Source: Roseiarcus sp963726105
GTDB taxonomy: Bacteria; Pseudomonadota; Alphaproteobacteria; Rhizobiales; Beijerinckiaceae
Direction of reading: 5' to 3'
Length of the DNA: 64,000 bases
Assembly: GCA_963726105.1 (NCBI GenBank)
Contig: CAVSBJ010000002.1
Span: 47,949-111,948 of the forward strand
Translations under genes and position numbers: made by a program
The notes under the pieces: generated by a model
Seen by the model: the letters and a program-made list of their open reading frames with translations, nothing else
Told to the model about the DNA's origin: nothing
Database searches by the model: none
Part shown: positions 35,418 through 42,934 of the stretch, piece by piece
How positions within the stretch are numbered: position 1 is the first letter of the stretch
Layout of the letters: the number at the start of each line of letters is the position of its first letter

Positions 35418-36191
35418 ATGCTCGAACCGGATCAGAGGCGTCTTTTAGGCGAGTTCATTCGCGCTCACCGTGAGCGTGTTCGGCCAGCTTCGGCGGCGGG
35501 CCGGCGGCGGACCTCCGGTCTCCGGCGCGAGGAACTCGCGGCGCTCGCCGGCATCAGCGTGACCTGGTGCACCTGGATCGAGCAGGGGCGTGCGGTGCAG
35601 GCTTCCCCCGAGGCGCTCGGCCGCATCTCGCAGGCGCTCTCCTTGTCGCGCGCCGAGCACGACTATCTGTTCAAGCTTGCCGGGCGCGTCGATCCCGAAG
35701 GATCGCGCGGGCCTTCCGCGGACGCGCCTCCCTCGCTGGTCGCCGCCATCAAGGCGATCGAAGACCCGGCCTATGGACTCGACCGCCTGTGGAACGCGTG
35801 CTGCTGGAACGGAGGCGGCGGCGCGGCTCTTTCACGGCTGGCTGGACGGCGATTGTCAACGCAACCTCCTGCGCTATGTCTTCCTCGAGCCCGCCGCGCG
35901 CACGCTCTACGCGCCTGGAAGGACAGGGCGAGACGGCTGCTCGCGGAATTCCGCGCCGACTTCGCCCGCACGTTTCGCGACGCCCAGGTCAGGATCTTCG
36001 TCGAAACGCTTCGCCGCCAGAGCACTTTCTTCGCAAAATCTTGGGACGAGCAAGCGGTCCAATCCCGCGAAGGCGGCCTTCGCGTGTTCCATCATCCAAC
36101 TGACGGTATCGTGAGCTTTACCCAGCACACCTTCGCCCCGGCCGAGCGACCCGACTACAAGCTTGTCATCAATACGCCCGCGGATCGCTGA
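35418..36191 (+). CDS. MmyB-type helix-turn-helix regulator with two compensating frameshifts
   Basis: The N-terminal XRE-type helix-turn-helix reads LGEFIRAHRERVRPASAAGR, then TSGLRREELAALAGISVTWC and ALGRISQALSLSRAEHDYLF. The C-terminal MmyB ligand domain follows (SLVAAIKAIEDPAYGLDRLW, then DRARRLLAEFRADFARTFRD). Between about 35805 and 35912 the annotated frame is wrong: the proper family sequence FHGWLDGDCQRNLLRYVFLE is in another frame, then the original frame resumes. The two indels cancel, so the 257-residue frame stays open but about 35 residues are scrambled. It is divergent from the methyltransferase. Confidence 0.78.
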   Translation: MLEPDQRRLLGEFIRAHRERVRPASAAGRRRTSGLRREELAALAGISVTWCTWIEQGRAVQASPEALGRISQALSLSRAEHDYLFKLAGRVDPEGSRGPSADAPPSLVAAIKAIEDPAYGLDRLWNACCWNGGGGAALSRLAGRRLSTQPPALCLPRARRAHALRAWKDRARRLLAEFRADFARTFRDAQVRIFVETLRRQSTFFAKSWDEQAVQSREGGLRVFHHPTDGIVSFTQHTFAPAERPDYKLVINTPADR

Positions 36192-36321
36192 GGGCGAACT
36201 CTCGGCGCTCCCTAACCTTGAGAAAGCTTAATGCGCCGGCCAATTTCCGGATAGGCGCGAAGTCGCATGGTTGCTCCATCGATCGCTGAAGGCGGTCAAC
36301 CAGCGAATTTGGAGCGAAACC

Positions 36322-37833
36322 ATGTCATTTTCCGGTCTTGCGACCCCTCAAGGGCGGCGCAATACGATCCTCGCCTCGGTCGCGGTCGCCTCGCTTGGCG
36401 TTGCGGGCGTGCTCGGCGGCAACGCGCTCAGCCCGACCCACCCCGCCTATGCGGCGGCGGTCTCCACCGCCGACCTGCCTCAGAACGCCCCGTCGTTCGC
36501 GCCGCTGATCGATCGCGTCAAAGCCTCGGTCGTGTCGGTCAAGGTCAAGATCCCCGCCACAGACGCCGAGACCGCCGAGGGCGGTTCCGGTCAGATGGAC
36601 AATCTGCCCCCCGAGATTCAGAAGTTCTTCAAGCAGTTCGGCGGCCTGCCCAATGGCGGGGCCATGCCTGAGGGGCGCCATCCGATGATGACGGGCGAAG
36701 GCTCGGGCTTCTTCATTTCGGCCGACGGCTATATCGTCACCAACAACCACGTGGTCGACCACGCCAAGACCGTCACCGTCACCACCCAGGACGGCAAGAC
36801 GCTCGACGCCAAGGTTGTCGGCACCGACCCGAAGACGGACCTCGCGCTCATCAAGGTGAACGAGGCCGGCGACTATCCCTTCGTCGCGTTCTCCAAGGAA
36901 ACCCCTCACATCGGCGATTGGGTCGTGGCGATCGGCAATCCTTACGGCCTTGGCGGCACGGTGACGGCCGGCATTGTCTCGGCCGAAGGCCGCGACATCG
37001 GCGATGGCCCCTATGACCGCTTCCTGCAGATCGACGCCCCGATCAACCGCGGCAACTCGGGCGGCCCGACCTTCAACATGAAGGGCGAAGTCGTCGGCGT
37101 GAACACCGCCATCTATTCGCCGTCGGGCGGCAGCGTCGGCATCGGCTTTGCGATCCCCTCGACCACGGTCGACAGCGTCATTGGCGCGCTCGAGCACGGC
37201 GGCGTCGTTCCGCGCGGCTATCTCGGCGTGAACATCCAGCCGGTGACGAGCGAGATGGCCGATAGCATGGGCATGAAGAGCGCCGGAGGGGCGATCGTTG
37301 ACGAGACGATGCCGGGAACGCCGGCCGCCGAGGCTGGCCTCAAGCCTGGCGACGTCATCACCAAGCTCGACGGCAAGGCCGTCAAGGACGCGTCGGACCT
37401 CACGATGAGGATCGGCTCGTTCAAGCCCAACGACAAGGTGGAGCTGACCTATCTGCGCAATGGCGACGAAAAGACGGCTCAGATCACGCTCGCCGACCAG
37501 AAGACCGAGAAGCTCGCCAAGGCTGACACCTCCATGTCGCAGAAGGACCAGGGCGCGCAGCTCGGCATCCAGATCGCTCCGGCCAAGGAGGTCGACGGCG
37601 CAGGCGACAAGGGCGTCGCGATCGTCGGCGTCGATCCGAACGGAACGGCTGCCGAGCAGGGACTCGCGGCAGGCAACGTCATTCTCGACGTCAGCGGCAA
37701 GCCGGTGTCGACCCCCGAGGACGTCAAGTCCGGGATCGCGAGCGCGAAGAGCCAGGGCAAGAAGGCGGTCATGATGCGCGTTCAGACCGCCGACGGCGCC
37801 CGATTCGTAGCCGTCCCGTTCCCGAAGGCGTAA
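36322..37833 (+). CDS. Periplasmic serine endoprotease, DegP/HtrA (Do) family
   Basis: The 503-residue envelope quality-control protease has a signal sequence (about 12-45, TILASVAVASLGVAGVLGG, ending in AYAA). The catalytic triad is H in VTNNHVVDHA, D in DPKTDLALIKV and S in NRGNSGGPTFN. Two PDZ domains follow, the first after RGYLGVNIQPV and the second after GVAIVGVDPNGTAAEQGL. A Q-linker lies near the N-terminus of the mature protein. The ATG at 36322 follows GGAG. It stands alone; strong hairpins follow at 37860 and 37946. Confidence 0.95.
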   Translation: MSFSGLATPQGRRNTILASVAVASLGVAGVLGGNALSPTHPAYAAAVSTADLPQNAPSFAPLIDRVKASVVSVKVKIPATDAETAEGGSGQMDNLPPEIQKFFKQFGGLPNGGAMPEGRHPMMTGEGSGFFISADGYIVTNNHVVDHAKTVTVTTQDGKTLDAKVVGTDPKTDLALIKVNEAGDYPFVAFSKETPHIGDWVVAIGNPYGLGGTVTAGIVSAEGRDIGDGPYDRFLQIDAPINRGNSGGPTFNMKGEVVGVNTAIYSPSGGSVGIGFAIPSTTVDSVIGALEHGGVVPRGYLGVNIQPVTSEMADSMGMKSAGGAIVDETMPGTPAAEAGLKPGDVITKLDGKAVKDASDLTMRIGSFKPNDKVELTYLRNGDEKTAQITLADQKTEKLAKADTSMSQKDQGAQLGIQIAPAKEVDGAGDKGVAIVGVDPNGTAAEQGLAAGNVILDVSGKPVSTPEDVKSGIASAKSQGKKAVMMRVQTADGARFVAVPFPKA

Positions 37834-37859
37834 GTCGAATCTTACGCCTCAAGGACGGG

Positions 37860-37895
37860 CGGCGGCGCGCTTGCTGGGAGGGTGGCGCGCCGCCG
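37860..37895 (+). terminator. Hairpin after degP-like gene
   Basis: CGGCGGCGCGC (37860-37870) pairs with GCGCGCCGCCG (37885-37895) around a 14-base loop and is followed by TTTC. It lies 27 bases past the protease stop and is a likely intrinsic terminator, although the T run is short. Confidence 0.65.
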
Positions 37896-37945
37896 TTTCG
37901 ACGCTCTGCTGAAAGGGTCGGCTGGCCGTCCCCAAATCGAACTCC

Positions 37946-37971
37946 GACGCCGGGGCCTAGGCCCCGGCGTC
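37946..37971. terminator. Perfect 26-base palindrome between convergent genes
   Basis: GACGCCGGGGCC (37946-37957), TA, then GGCCCCGGCGTC (37960-37971) form a fully self-complementary palindrome. It sits six bases from the stop of the minus-strand membrane protein and downstream of the plus-strand protease. A bidirectional terminator is the simplest reading. Confidence 0.65.
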
Positions 37972-37977
37972 GCCGTT

Positions 37978-38715
37978 TCAGGCCGACTTCGCTTGGCCGT
38001 CCACGCCGCGCCACCCATGCGCGGGCCCTGAGGCCTGGGTCGTGGCGAGCAGCCGAGCGAAGATGACGACGTGAACGAACAACAGGATCGGGACCAGAAA
38101 GCCCGGGATGAGGAGCCAGGGCAAAGTGGTCATCGCCGAACTGTCCGGGGGGCCGACGAAGACCTGAAGCGGACCGGGCGCCGACAACGCCCCGAGCGTG
38201 ACTGCGGCGACGAGGTCGGCGACCCCGAGCGCGTTCCATAAGAAGACGAGCGGCCGCGCCCGGGCGCCGAATCGCGCAACCGCCCAGGCGAGCGGCAGTG
38301 CGGTCGCGCCAATGAACACATCGCCCCATCCCGCACTCGGCGCGAACGGCGCGGGGAGACGGCCTTGCGCGTAGAGAACGAGAAACGTGACTCCGAGCAG
38401 ACGGATCGCATGGATCGCGGTGAGCGCGGGCAATGGCGTTGTTGTCATCGCATTGCGTACAGAGGGGAGGGCGAGATAGGCCGAAACGAGCGCTGCGACG
38501 GGCAAAAGGACCGTGAGGCCGAGCGCCGGCGCACCCCCTCCCGCAGGGCTGAGCGCGCTGGTCGCGCCAATCGCCAGAACCAGCGCGAACCATGCGCCGA
38601 GCGCGCCCAGAACGGCGATCCGGCCGCCTGCGGTTCGCGCCATCGCCAGCGACAGAAAGACCGTGGCGATCGAGGCGCTGACCGTCAGTTCAGCGGTGGA
38701 TAGAATGTCGGACAT
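37978..38715 (-). CDS. Multi-pass membrane protein of unknown function
   Basis: The 245-residue protein has about seven hydrophobic segments, for example TVSASIATVFLSLAM, LPVAALVSAYLAL and LIPGFLVPILLFVHVVIFAR. The ATG at 38715 has GGAGG five bases upstream, better than the ATG at 38727. It is co-directional with the MarR-type gene 44 bases upstream, and a 12-base palindrome lies in the gap. It is probably the regulator's target. I do not recognise a named family. Confidence 0.72.
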   Translation of the reverse strand: MSDILSTAELTVSASIATVFLSLAMARTAGGRIAVLGALGAWFALVLAIGATSALSPAGGGAPALGLTVLLPVAALVSAYLALPSVRNAMTTTPLPALTAIHAIRLLGVTFLVLYAQGRLPAPFAPSAGWGDVFIGATALPLAWAVARFGARARPLVFLWNALGVADLVAAVTLGALSAPGPLQVFVGPPDSSAMTTLPWLLIPGFLVPILLFVHVVIFARLLATTQASGPAHGWRGVDGQAKSA

Positions 38716-38731
38716 TTTCGCCTCCATTAAG

Positions 38732-38743
38732 GTGTAGCTACAC
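38732..38743. promoter_or_regulatory. Palindromic operator in the marR-membrane gene gap
   Basis: GTGTAGCTACAC is a perfect 12-base palindrome just upstream of the membrane protein start. A variant, GTGTATACAC, precedes the marR start. The shared GTGTA/TACAC half-sites suggest binding by the MarR-type regulator. Confidence 0.6.
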
Positions 38744-38759
38744 TTATATTAGACATTTT

Positions 38760-39146
38760 TTAGCGCTGCGCCGCCGCCACAGCCGCGTCCTGCGCCTTCT
38801 TCCAGAAAGGATAAGCGCGCCGCGCGGCCTCTTCGCCGGCCGGGGTGATCGCGACCTTGCGAACGCGACGGTCCTCGCCTTCGTCGATTCGAACAAACCC
38901 ATGCCGAACGAGCAGAGCCAGGTTGCGCGTCAGCGTCGTCCGCTCGAGGCCCTGGAAGTCCGCGAGGCGCGTGGTCGGAATAGGGCCGGTTTGAACCAGC
39001 GTCGCCAGCAGGGTGAACTGGGTGCCTCGAACGCCCGACCCTCGCATTGCTTTTTCGAAGACACGAGTTAGATCCCGGCTCCGGCGCCGCGCGGCGGTGC
39101 AGACACATTGCCGACAGGCGGCGAAGTCGACTTCTTCACGCTCCAT
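38760..39146 (-). CDS. MarR-family transcriptional regulator
   Basis: The 128-residue winged-helix repressor contains RRRSRDLTRVFEKAMRGSGV, then GTQFTLLATLVQTGPIPTTR, ADFQGLERTTLTRNLALLVR (recognition helix) and FVRIDEGEDRRVRKVAITPA (wing). The N-terminal FAACRQCVCTAARR holds three closely spaced cysteines (CRQCVC), suggesting a redox- or metal-sensing variant of the family. The ATG at 39146 has a palindrome eight bases upstream, implying autoregulation. It is followed by the membrane protein gene. Confidence 0.9.
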   Translation of the reverse strand: MEREEVDFAACRQCVCTAARRRSRDLTRVFEKAMRGSGVRGTQFTLLATLVQTGPIPTTRLADFQGLERTTLTRNLALLVRHGFVRIDEGEDRRVRKVAITPAGEEAARRAYPFWKKAQDAAVAAAQR

Positions 39147-39153
39147 ATTGCGT

Positions 39154-39163
39154 GTGTATACAC
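39154..39163. promoter_or_regulatory. Palindromic operator upstream of marR
   Basis: GTGTATACAC is a perfect palindrome eight bases upstream of the marR start codon. It shares half-sites with GTGTAGCTACAC at 38732-38743. The position overlaps where a leader or promoter would be, which fits autorepression. Confidence 0.6.
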
Positions 39164-39627
39164 CTTTATTCGAGCAGTCAAGGCACAATCCCGTCGGTCC
39201 AGTGAATCGCCCTGTCTTAGCCTCCTCGCCCATTTGGCTAGGGCGGCTTGAGCCGCCTGGGCGATCGCCCGGCGGCAAGCCGATCCCGGTTACGCGCTGG
39301 GAATGCGCTCGCTAAGACGGAACTCTTCCCTGCTGCGCGCGTGCTCTCGAATCGAGGTCGGCTCCGGGCCCTAAGACCAAACCGAGCTCGTCGGTATTAT
39401 TATACACAAACTCTAGTTTAGGAGTTGCAACGAATCCAGCCCACGTCAGCTACACAGGTATAACACGCGTATACAAAGTAGCAAATGACCATCGTGAGAG
39501 TACGGCATAATATTCATCTTACCGGTGTAACGGTCGCGACTCGTTTAATCAGGCGGTCCGCGCATATCAACCCCGACCCACGCGCGAATCTGATCGTTCG
39601 CGGGTTGCGCATAGGAGATAAGAGAGA
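39164..39627. other. AT-rich intergenic region with further TATACAC-like motifs
   Basis: About 460 bases lack a gene. From about 39395 to 39540 the sequence is AT-rich and contains ATTATACACAAAC, GGTATAACACGCGTATACAAAG in two overlapping pieces, and GGTGTAAC. These resemble half-sites of the operators near marR. They lie upstream of the small secreted protein gene, so the same regulator might act there. Confidence 0.4.
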
Positions 39628-39867
39628 ATGAAGCAGTTATTCGCCATGGTCCTGTCGACGGCGGCGATTTGCGCCTTCGCATCTGCAACGCCAGCCGCCG
39701 CACAGGATACGCAGGATCAGACACCGTATACGCACCAGTCTGATCGCACCCAAGCATATACCGCCAGTTCGGCCGACCCAGCCAATGATGGCTGCCACGT
39801 CATTGACGGGTCCAGGGCCGAGAGCGGGCATCCCGCGCAAACGGTCGTCTGCCCCTCAATCCCGTAA
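39628..39867 (+). CDS. Small secreted protein, function unknown
   Basis: The 79-residue product has a clear signal peptide (MKQLFAMVLSTAAICAFASA, cleavage probably after ATPAAA). The mature chain of about 50 residues is rich in Q, T, S and D and has two cysteines (GCHVIDG and VVCPSIP) that could form a disulfide. The ATG follows an AGGAGATAAGAGAGA leader. There are no recognisable domains, and it is alone on its strand. Confidence 0.6.
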   Translation: MKQLFAMVLSTAAICAFASATPAAAQDTQDQTPYTHQSDRTQAYTASSADPANDGCHVIDGSRAESGHPAQTVVCPSIP

Positions 39868-39995
39868 CCGACCTGTCGCTCAACCTAAGCGCCGCCCTCA
39901 CAAGGGGCGGCGCGAGTTCAATAACAATCGACCCTCATCCGTTCGACCCCAGGCGCTTCTGCCGGATCCGAGGGAGCTGGCGCCGAGCCGCTGGC

Positions 39996-40076
39996 GGGTA
40001 AACTGCGTGCCCCGAAGGCCCGACCCTCGCATCGCCTTTTCAAAAGCGCGGGTGAGATCTTGGCTCCTGCGGCGCG
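39996..40076 (-). pseudogene. Fragment duplicated from a marR-type gene
   Basis: On the minus strand this stretch reads RRRSQDLTRAFEKAMRGSGL then RGTQFT. It matches RRRSRDLTRVFEKAMRGSGV/RGTQFT of the marR gene at 38760-39146, and the nucleotide similarity is obvious. The sequence diverges on both sides and no start, wing or complete domain remains. It is a remnant of a paralogue about 0.9 kb away. Confidence 0.7.
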
Positions 40077-40290
40077 CGATCGGGGTTGGGCCGGCCCCCG
40101 ATTTTGCGATGATCCTAAAGGCCAAGCAGCCGTGAGGCGCCCCCGTGTTGCAAAAGTCCCCTCGCTGTTGGAGGGTTGAGCCAAACTATTGTTGATGCTG
40201 ATTTGCAGCCGGGCCCGACAGTCTGATTCCGAGCCGCGGCGCCCGAGCGAAACAGGTGCATTTTTCATTCGTTTCGGGAGTCGGAGAGCC

Positions 40291-41631
40291 ATGCCGGTCT
40301 GTTTTGTGATCATGGGCTTTGGGCAAAAGACCGACCTCGCCACCGGCCGGGTGCTCGACCTCGACAAGAGCTACAGGAACATCATCAAGCCCGCTGTCAC
40401 CGCCGCCGGCTACGAATGCGTCAGGGCGGACGAGATCCAGCATTCGGGCGTCATCGACGTGCCCATGTACGAGATGCTTTTTGCGGCTGACCTGGTCGTG
40501 GCCGACCTATCGACCGCAAATCTGAACGCCATCTTCGAGCTCGGAGTTCGCCACGCCTTGAAGCCGAGGGCGACGATCATCATGGCGGAGAGCAAGTTCA
40601 CGATTCCGTTCGACGCCAATCATATTGTCGTTCGCCACTACGAGCATCTCGGGCCCGATATCGGCTTCGACGAAACCATGCGCATGCGCGGCGAACTGAC
40701 GGCTTTGATCAACGCGCTCACCGGCGGGGACGCTGTCGACAGCCCGGTTTACACGTTGCTGCCTGACCTCCAGAAGCCAACGCGGCCCCCTGCGACGAAG
40801 ATGGGCGTGGCCGCCGCCGCGGTTCAGCCACAATCCTCCGAGAACAGCTACGCCGCGATGCTGCAGACGGCGCGCGAAGCGATGGACGCCGGGGCCTTCG
40901 ATTTCGCCAAGAAGAAGTTGCTGGACATCTACAAGGACCAGACCACGCCGGGAGCGGACGGGAAACCCAGGACCGCTCGGCCCGGCGTGATCCAACAGCT
41001 CGCCCTGGCTACGTACAAGGTGGGCGAGGCCAACGCGAAGACTGAGGGCTCCGACCAGGCCTTGGCCGGTTACGCGGAAGCCGAGACCCTGCTCCGTCAA
41101 CTCGACGCCGGAACGACCACCGATCCTGAGACGATCGGCTTGTGGAGCGCCATCCACAAGCGAAGGGCTGAAATGACCACACGATCGCCGGGCGAGCGGA
41201 AGCAGGACCTTGCCGAGGCGATCCGGGCCGCCGAGCGCGGTTTCATCATCAAGAGGGACTATTACAACGGAACGAATTTGGCTTATCTCCTGAACATGCG
41301 AGCGTCGTTGTCGTCCGGAGACGACAAAATTGCGGATAACGTCCTCGCGATCCGCGTCCGGCGCGAGGTTGTGGACATCGCCACGTGCGGCCTCGAGACA
41401 CTCGTGGCGAACGCAGCCGCAGGCGCGGACACGACAGCGCTGCGAGACGAGAAATACTGGCTTGCGGCCACGCGCGCGGAATCCCTGATCGCGCTCGGCG
41501 ACAAATCCGGCGAGGACCTGATGAAGGAAGCGCTGGCGAGCGCGCCCGCCGCATGGATGGCGGATTCCACCAAGCGCCAGCTCGATCGCCTGCTCGGCCT
41601 GCTGACGCCGGCGGTCCCGCAATTCCCTTGA
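40291..41631 (+). CDS. TIR-like N-terminal domain plus TRAFs-binding (DUF4071) protein
   Basis: The 446-residue protein begins MPVCFVIMGFGQKTDLATGR, then AAGYECVRADEIQHSG, DLVVADLSTANLNAIFELGV and PFDANHIVVRHY. This is the nucleotide-binding, nucleoside-deoxyribosyltransferase/TIR-like fold found ahead of DUF4071 domains. The C-terminal 250 residues are helical, TPR-like repeats (ALATYKVGEANAKTEGSDQA, then NLAYLLNMRASLSS). The ATG at 40291 follows GGAG. Domain architectures of this type are predicted to act in NAD- or nucleotide-linked signalling or conflict systems; here that is inference. The gene is isolated. Confidence 0.75.
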   Translation: MPVCFVIMGFGQKTDLATGRVLDLDKSYRNIIKPAVTAAGYECVRADEIQHSGVIDVPMYEMLFAADLVVADLSTANLNAIFELGVRHALKPRATIIMAESKFTIPFDANHIVVRHYEHLGPDIGFDETMRMRGELTALINALTGGDAVDSPVYTLLPDLQKPTRPPATKMGVAAAAVQPQSSENSYAAMLQTAREAMDAGAFDFAKKKLLDIYKDQTTPGADGKPRTARPGVIQQLALATYKVGEANAKTEGSDQALAGYAEAETLLRQLDAGTTTDPETIGLWSAIHKRRAEMTTRSPGERKQDLAEAIRAAERGFIIKRDYYNGTNLAYLLNMRASLSSGDDKIADNVLAIRVRREVVDIATCGLETLVANAAAGADTTALRDEKYWLAATRAESLIALGDKSGEDLMKEALASAPAAWMADSTKRQLDRLLGLLTPAVPQFP

Positions 41632-41761
41632 CCCCGTCGAAGCGTTTGATTGCAGGGAATCAGAAATTGAGTTAAGCTTGCTGGATGGACAATCCTGTCG
41701 CCTCACCTTCCAAGATCGGCGGTTCGCCTCTCCGCCATGCGAACGCCGGGGATAAAGCGCG

Positions 41762-41880
41762 AGGAAAAATTCTTCAGCAAAAATCCCGTGTAACTCGTTG
41801 ATAAGTCTCGTTTCGAACGAGAGAATCCAAGGAAATCCAAGGAAATTCAACGCCGGAAATAGGGGATTTCGCCGCGAAAC
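41762..41880 (+). repeat. Long copy of the dispersed CCAAGGAAAT repeat
   Basis: The copy contains GTGTAACTCGTTGATAAGTC, then a hairpin TCTCGTT-tcg-AACGAGA, then GAATCCAAGGAAATCCAAGG with the 10-base unit CCAAGGAAAT in tandem. The reverse complement of 62297-62440 matches it in order over more than 100 bases, including the trailing AT-rich tail. It lies between the DUF4071 gene and the holC stop. Confidence 0.8.
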
Positions 41881-41905
41881 AGCTACGCGCCAAGAAAACC
41901 CAAAC

Positions 41906-42358
41906 TTACCGCGCCCGCTCCCAGCTGCCCTCGTCGCTCTCGCGCCAATAGCTGATCGCGCCCCTTTGATCCTTGAGCCGCCGCCATTCGCCACGCGCCT
42001 CGGCGAGCGCCGCCTCGTCGCGTCCGTCGAACATAAGAACGACGAGATTGAACGCGTAGTCAGCCTCGCCGAATTCAGCGCCCGAAAGCCTGACCAGCAT
42101 CGTCGCGGCGTTGGCGTTCTTAAGCTCGGTGGTCAGAAAGACCGGCTGTTCCATCGGATCACCGTCGTTGGCCGCGCCATGCGGAAGAAAGCTCGCGTCG
42201 TCGTAGGTCCACAGCCGTTCGTTGAGAGCGGCGACCATGTCCTCGGACGAGGCGCGCACCAGGACGCGCTGGCCCTCTTCCAGCGCGCGCTCGAGCAAGG
42301 ACGGCAGCGCCTGGTCGATCCGTCGCTGTTCGAGATGGTAAAAGCGGATCTCCGTCAC
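41906..42358 (-). CDS. holC: DNA polymerase III subunit chi
   Basis: The 150-residue clamp-loader accessory protein links the replisome to SSB. Motifs: TEIRFYHLEQRRIDQALPSL, RVLVRASSEDMVAALNERLW, SFLPHGAANDGDPMEQPVFL and FDGRDEAALAEARGEWRRLK, all characteristic of HolC. The start is a GTG whose GTGA overlaps the stop of the preceding gene, so expression is coupled to it. The gene order pepA, hypothetical, holC is common in Rhizobiales. Confidence 0.94.
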   Translation of the reverse strand: MTEIRFYHLEQRRIDQALPSLLERALEEGQRVLVRASSEDMVAALNERLWTYDDASFLPHGAANDGDPMEQPVFLTTELKNANAATMLVRLSGAEFGEADYAFNLVVLMFDGRDEAALAEARGEWRRLKDQRGAISYWRESDEGSWERAR

Positions 42359-42888
42359 TGGCCCGCCGGGCCGACAATGACGAAGGTGCGGTCGGAGCCG
42401 CTCGCCATCAGCCCGAGGCTCACGCCGCCGGGCAGGTGTTCTTCAGTCTTGCCTGCGACATAGACGTCGCCCCGCTCGCGGGAGGCGGCGAGATACTCTC
42501 CCGCATCGCTGCTCATCCCCTGCAGGACGCTGCGGCTCTTGGCCGCGTCCCAGCCGAGCGCCGCCTTCAGGGCCGCTGCCTGAAAATGCTGGAAATTCGT
42601 GGTCGTGCGGGCATTGGCCGGTTCGCCGATGCGCGCCTCGAAGCGCAGGAATTGATCGCCGCGGCAGGAGAGGGTCCCGTCGACATCCACCTTCGTCGTG
42701 ATGTCAAACATATCCGAACCGGAGCGCGTCCGGGACACGACGACAGCGCGTCCCAACTCGACCTGCATGTCGCTGGCTTCGGCCTTGAGGGCGTTTGAAA
42801 AGGCGTCGCATCCCGCGATCGCCCATGCCGGCGCAAGTGAAGCGGTCCAGGCGGCGGCGAGCGCGAAGATCGTGGAAAGAATCCGCAT
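42355..42888 (-). CDS. Periplasmic protein of unknown function between pepA and holC
   Basis: The 177-residue protein starts at ATG 42888 with GGAGG upstream. It has a signal peptide (MRILSTIFALAAAWTASLAP, cleavage near AWA-IAGC). Two cysteines (AGCDAF, LSCRGD) may form a disulfide. The body is mixed alpha/beta with no catalytic motif that I recognise. Its stop overlaps the holC start and it follows pepA by 46 bases, so it belongs to that operon. Confidence 0.72.
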   Translation of the reverse strand: MRILSTIFALAAAWTASLAPAWAIAGCDAFSNALKAEASDMQVELGRAVVVSRTRSGSDMFDITTKVDVDGTLSCRGDQFLRFEARIGEPANARTTTNFQHFQAAALKAALGWDAAKSRSVLQGMSSDAGEYLAASRERGDVYVAGKTEEHLPGGVSLGLMASGSDRTFVIVGPAGQ

Positions 42889-42934
42889 TCTGACCCCTCC
42901 CGCCCGATTCTCGAACCAATTCGTCAACGAGACG

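Noticed and set aside
37769..38593. Minus-strand frame of 274 codons over the membrane protein gene
   Set aside because: The overlapping frame at 37978-38715 has clear transmembrane segments and a good ribosome-binding site; this one has neither.
40507..41994. Minus-strand open frame of 495 codons
   Set aside because: It is antisense to the DUF4071 gene, with no recognisable domain and arginine-rich composition.
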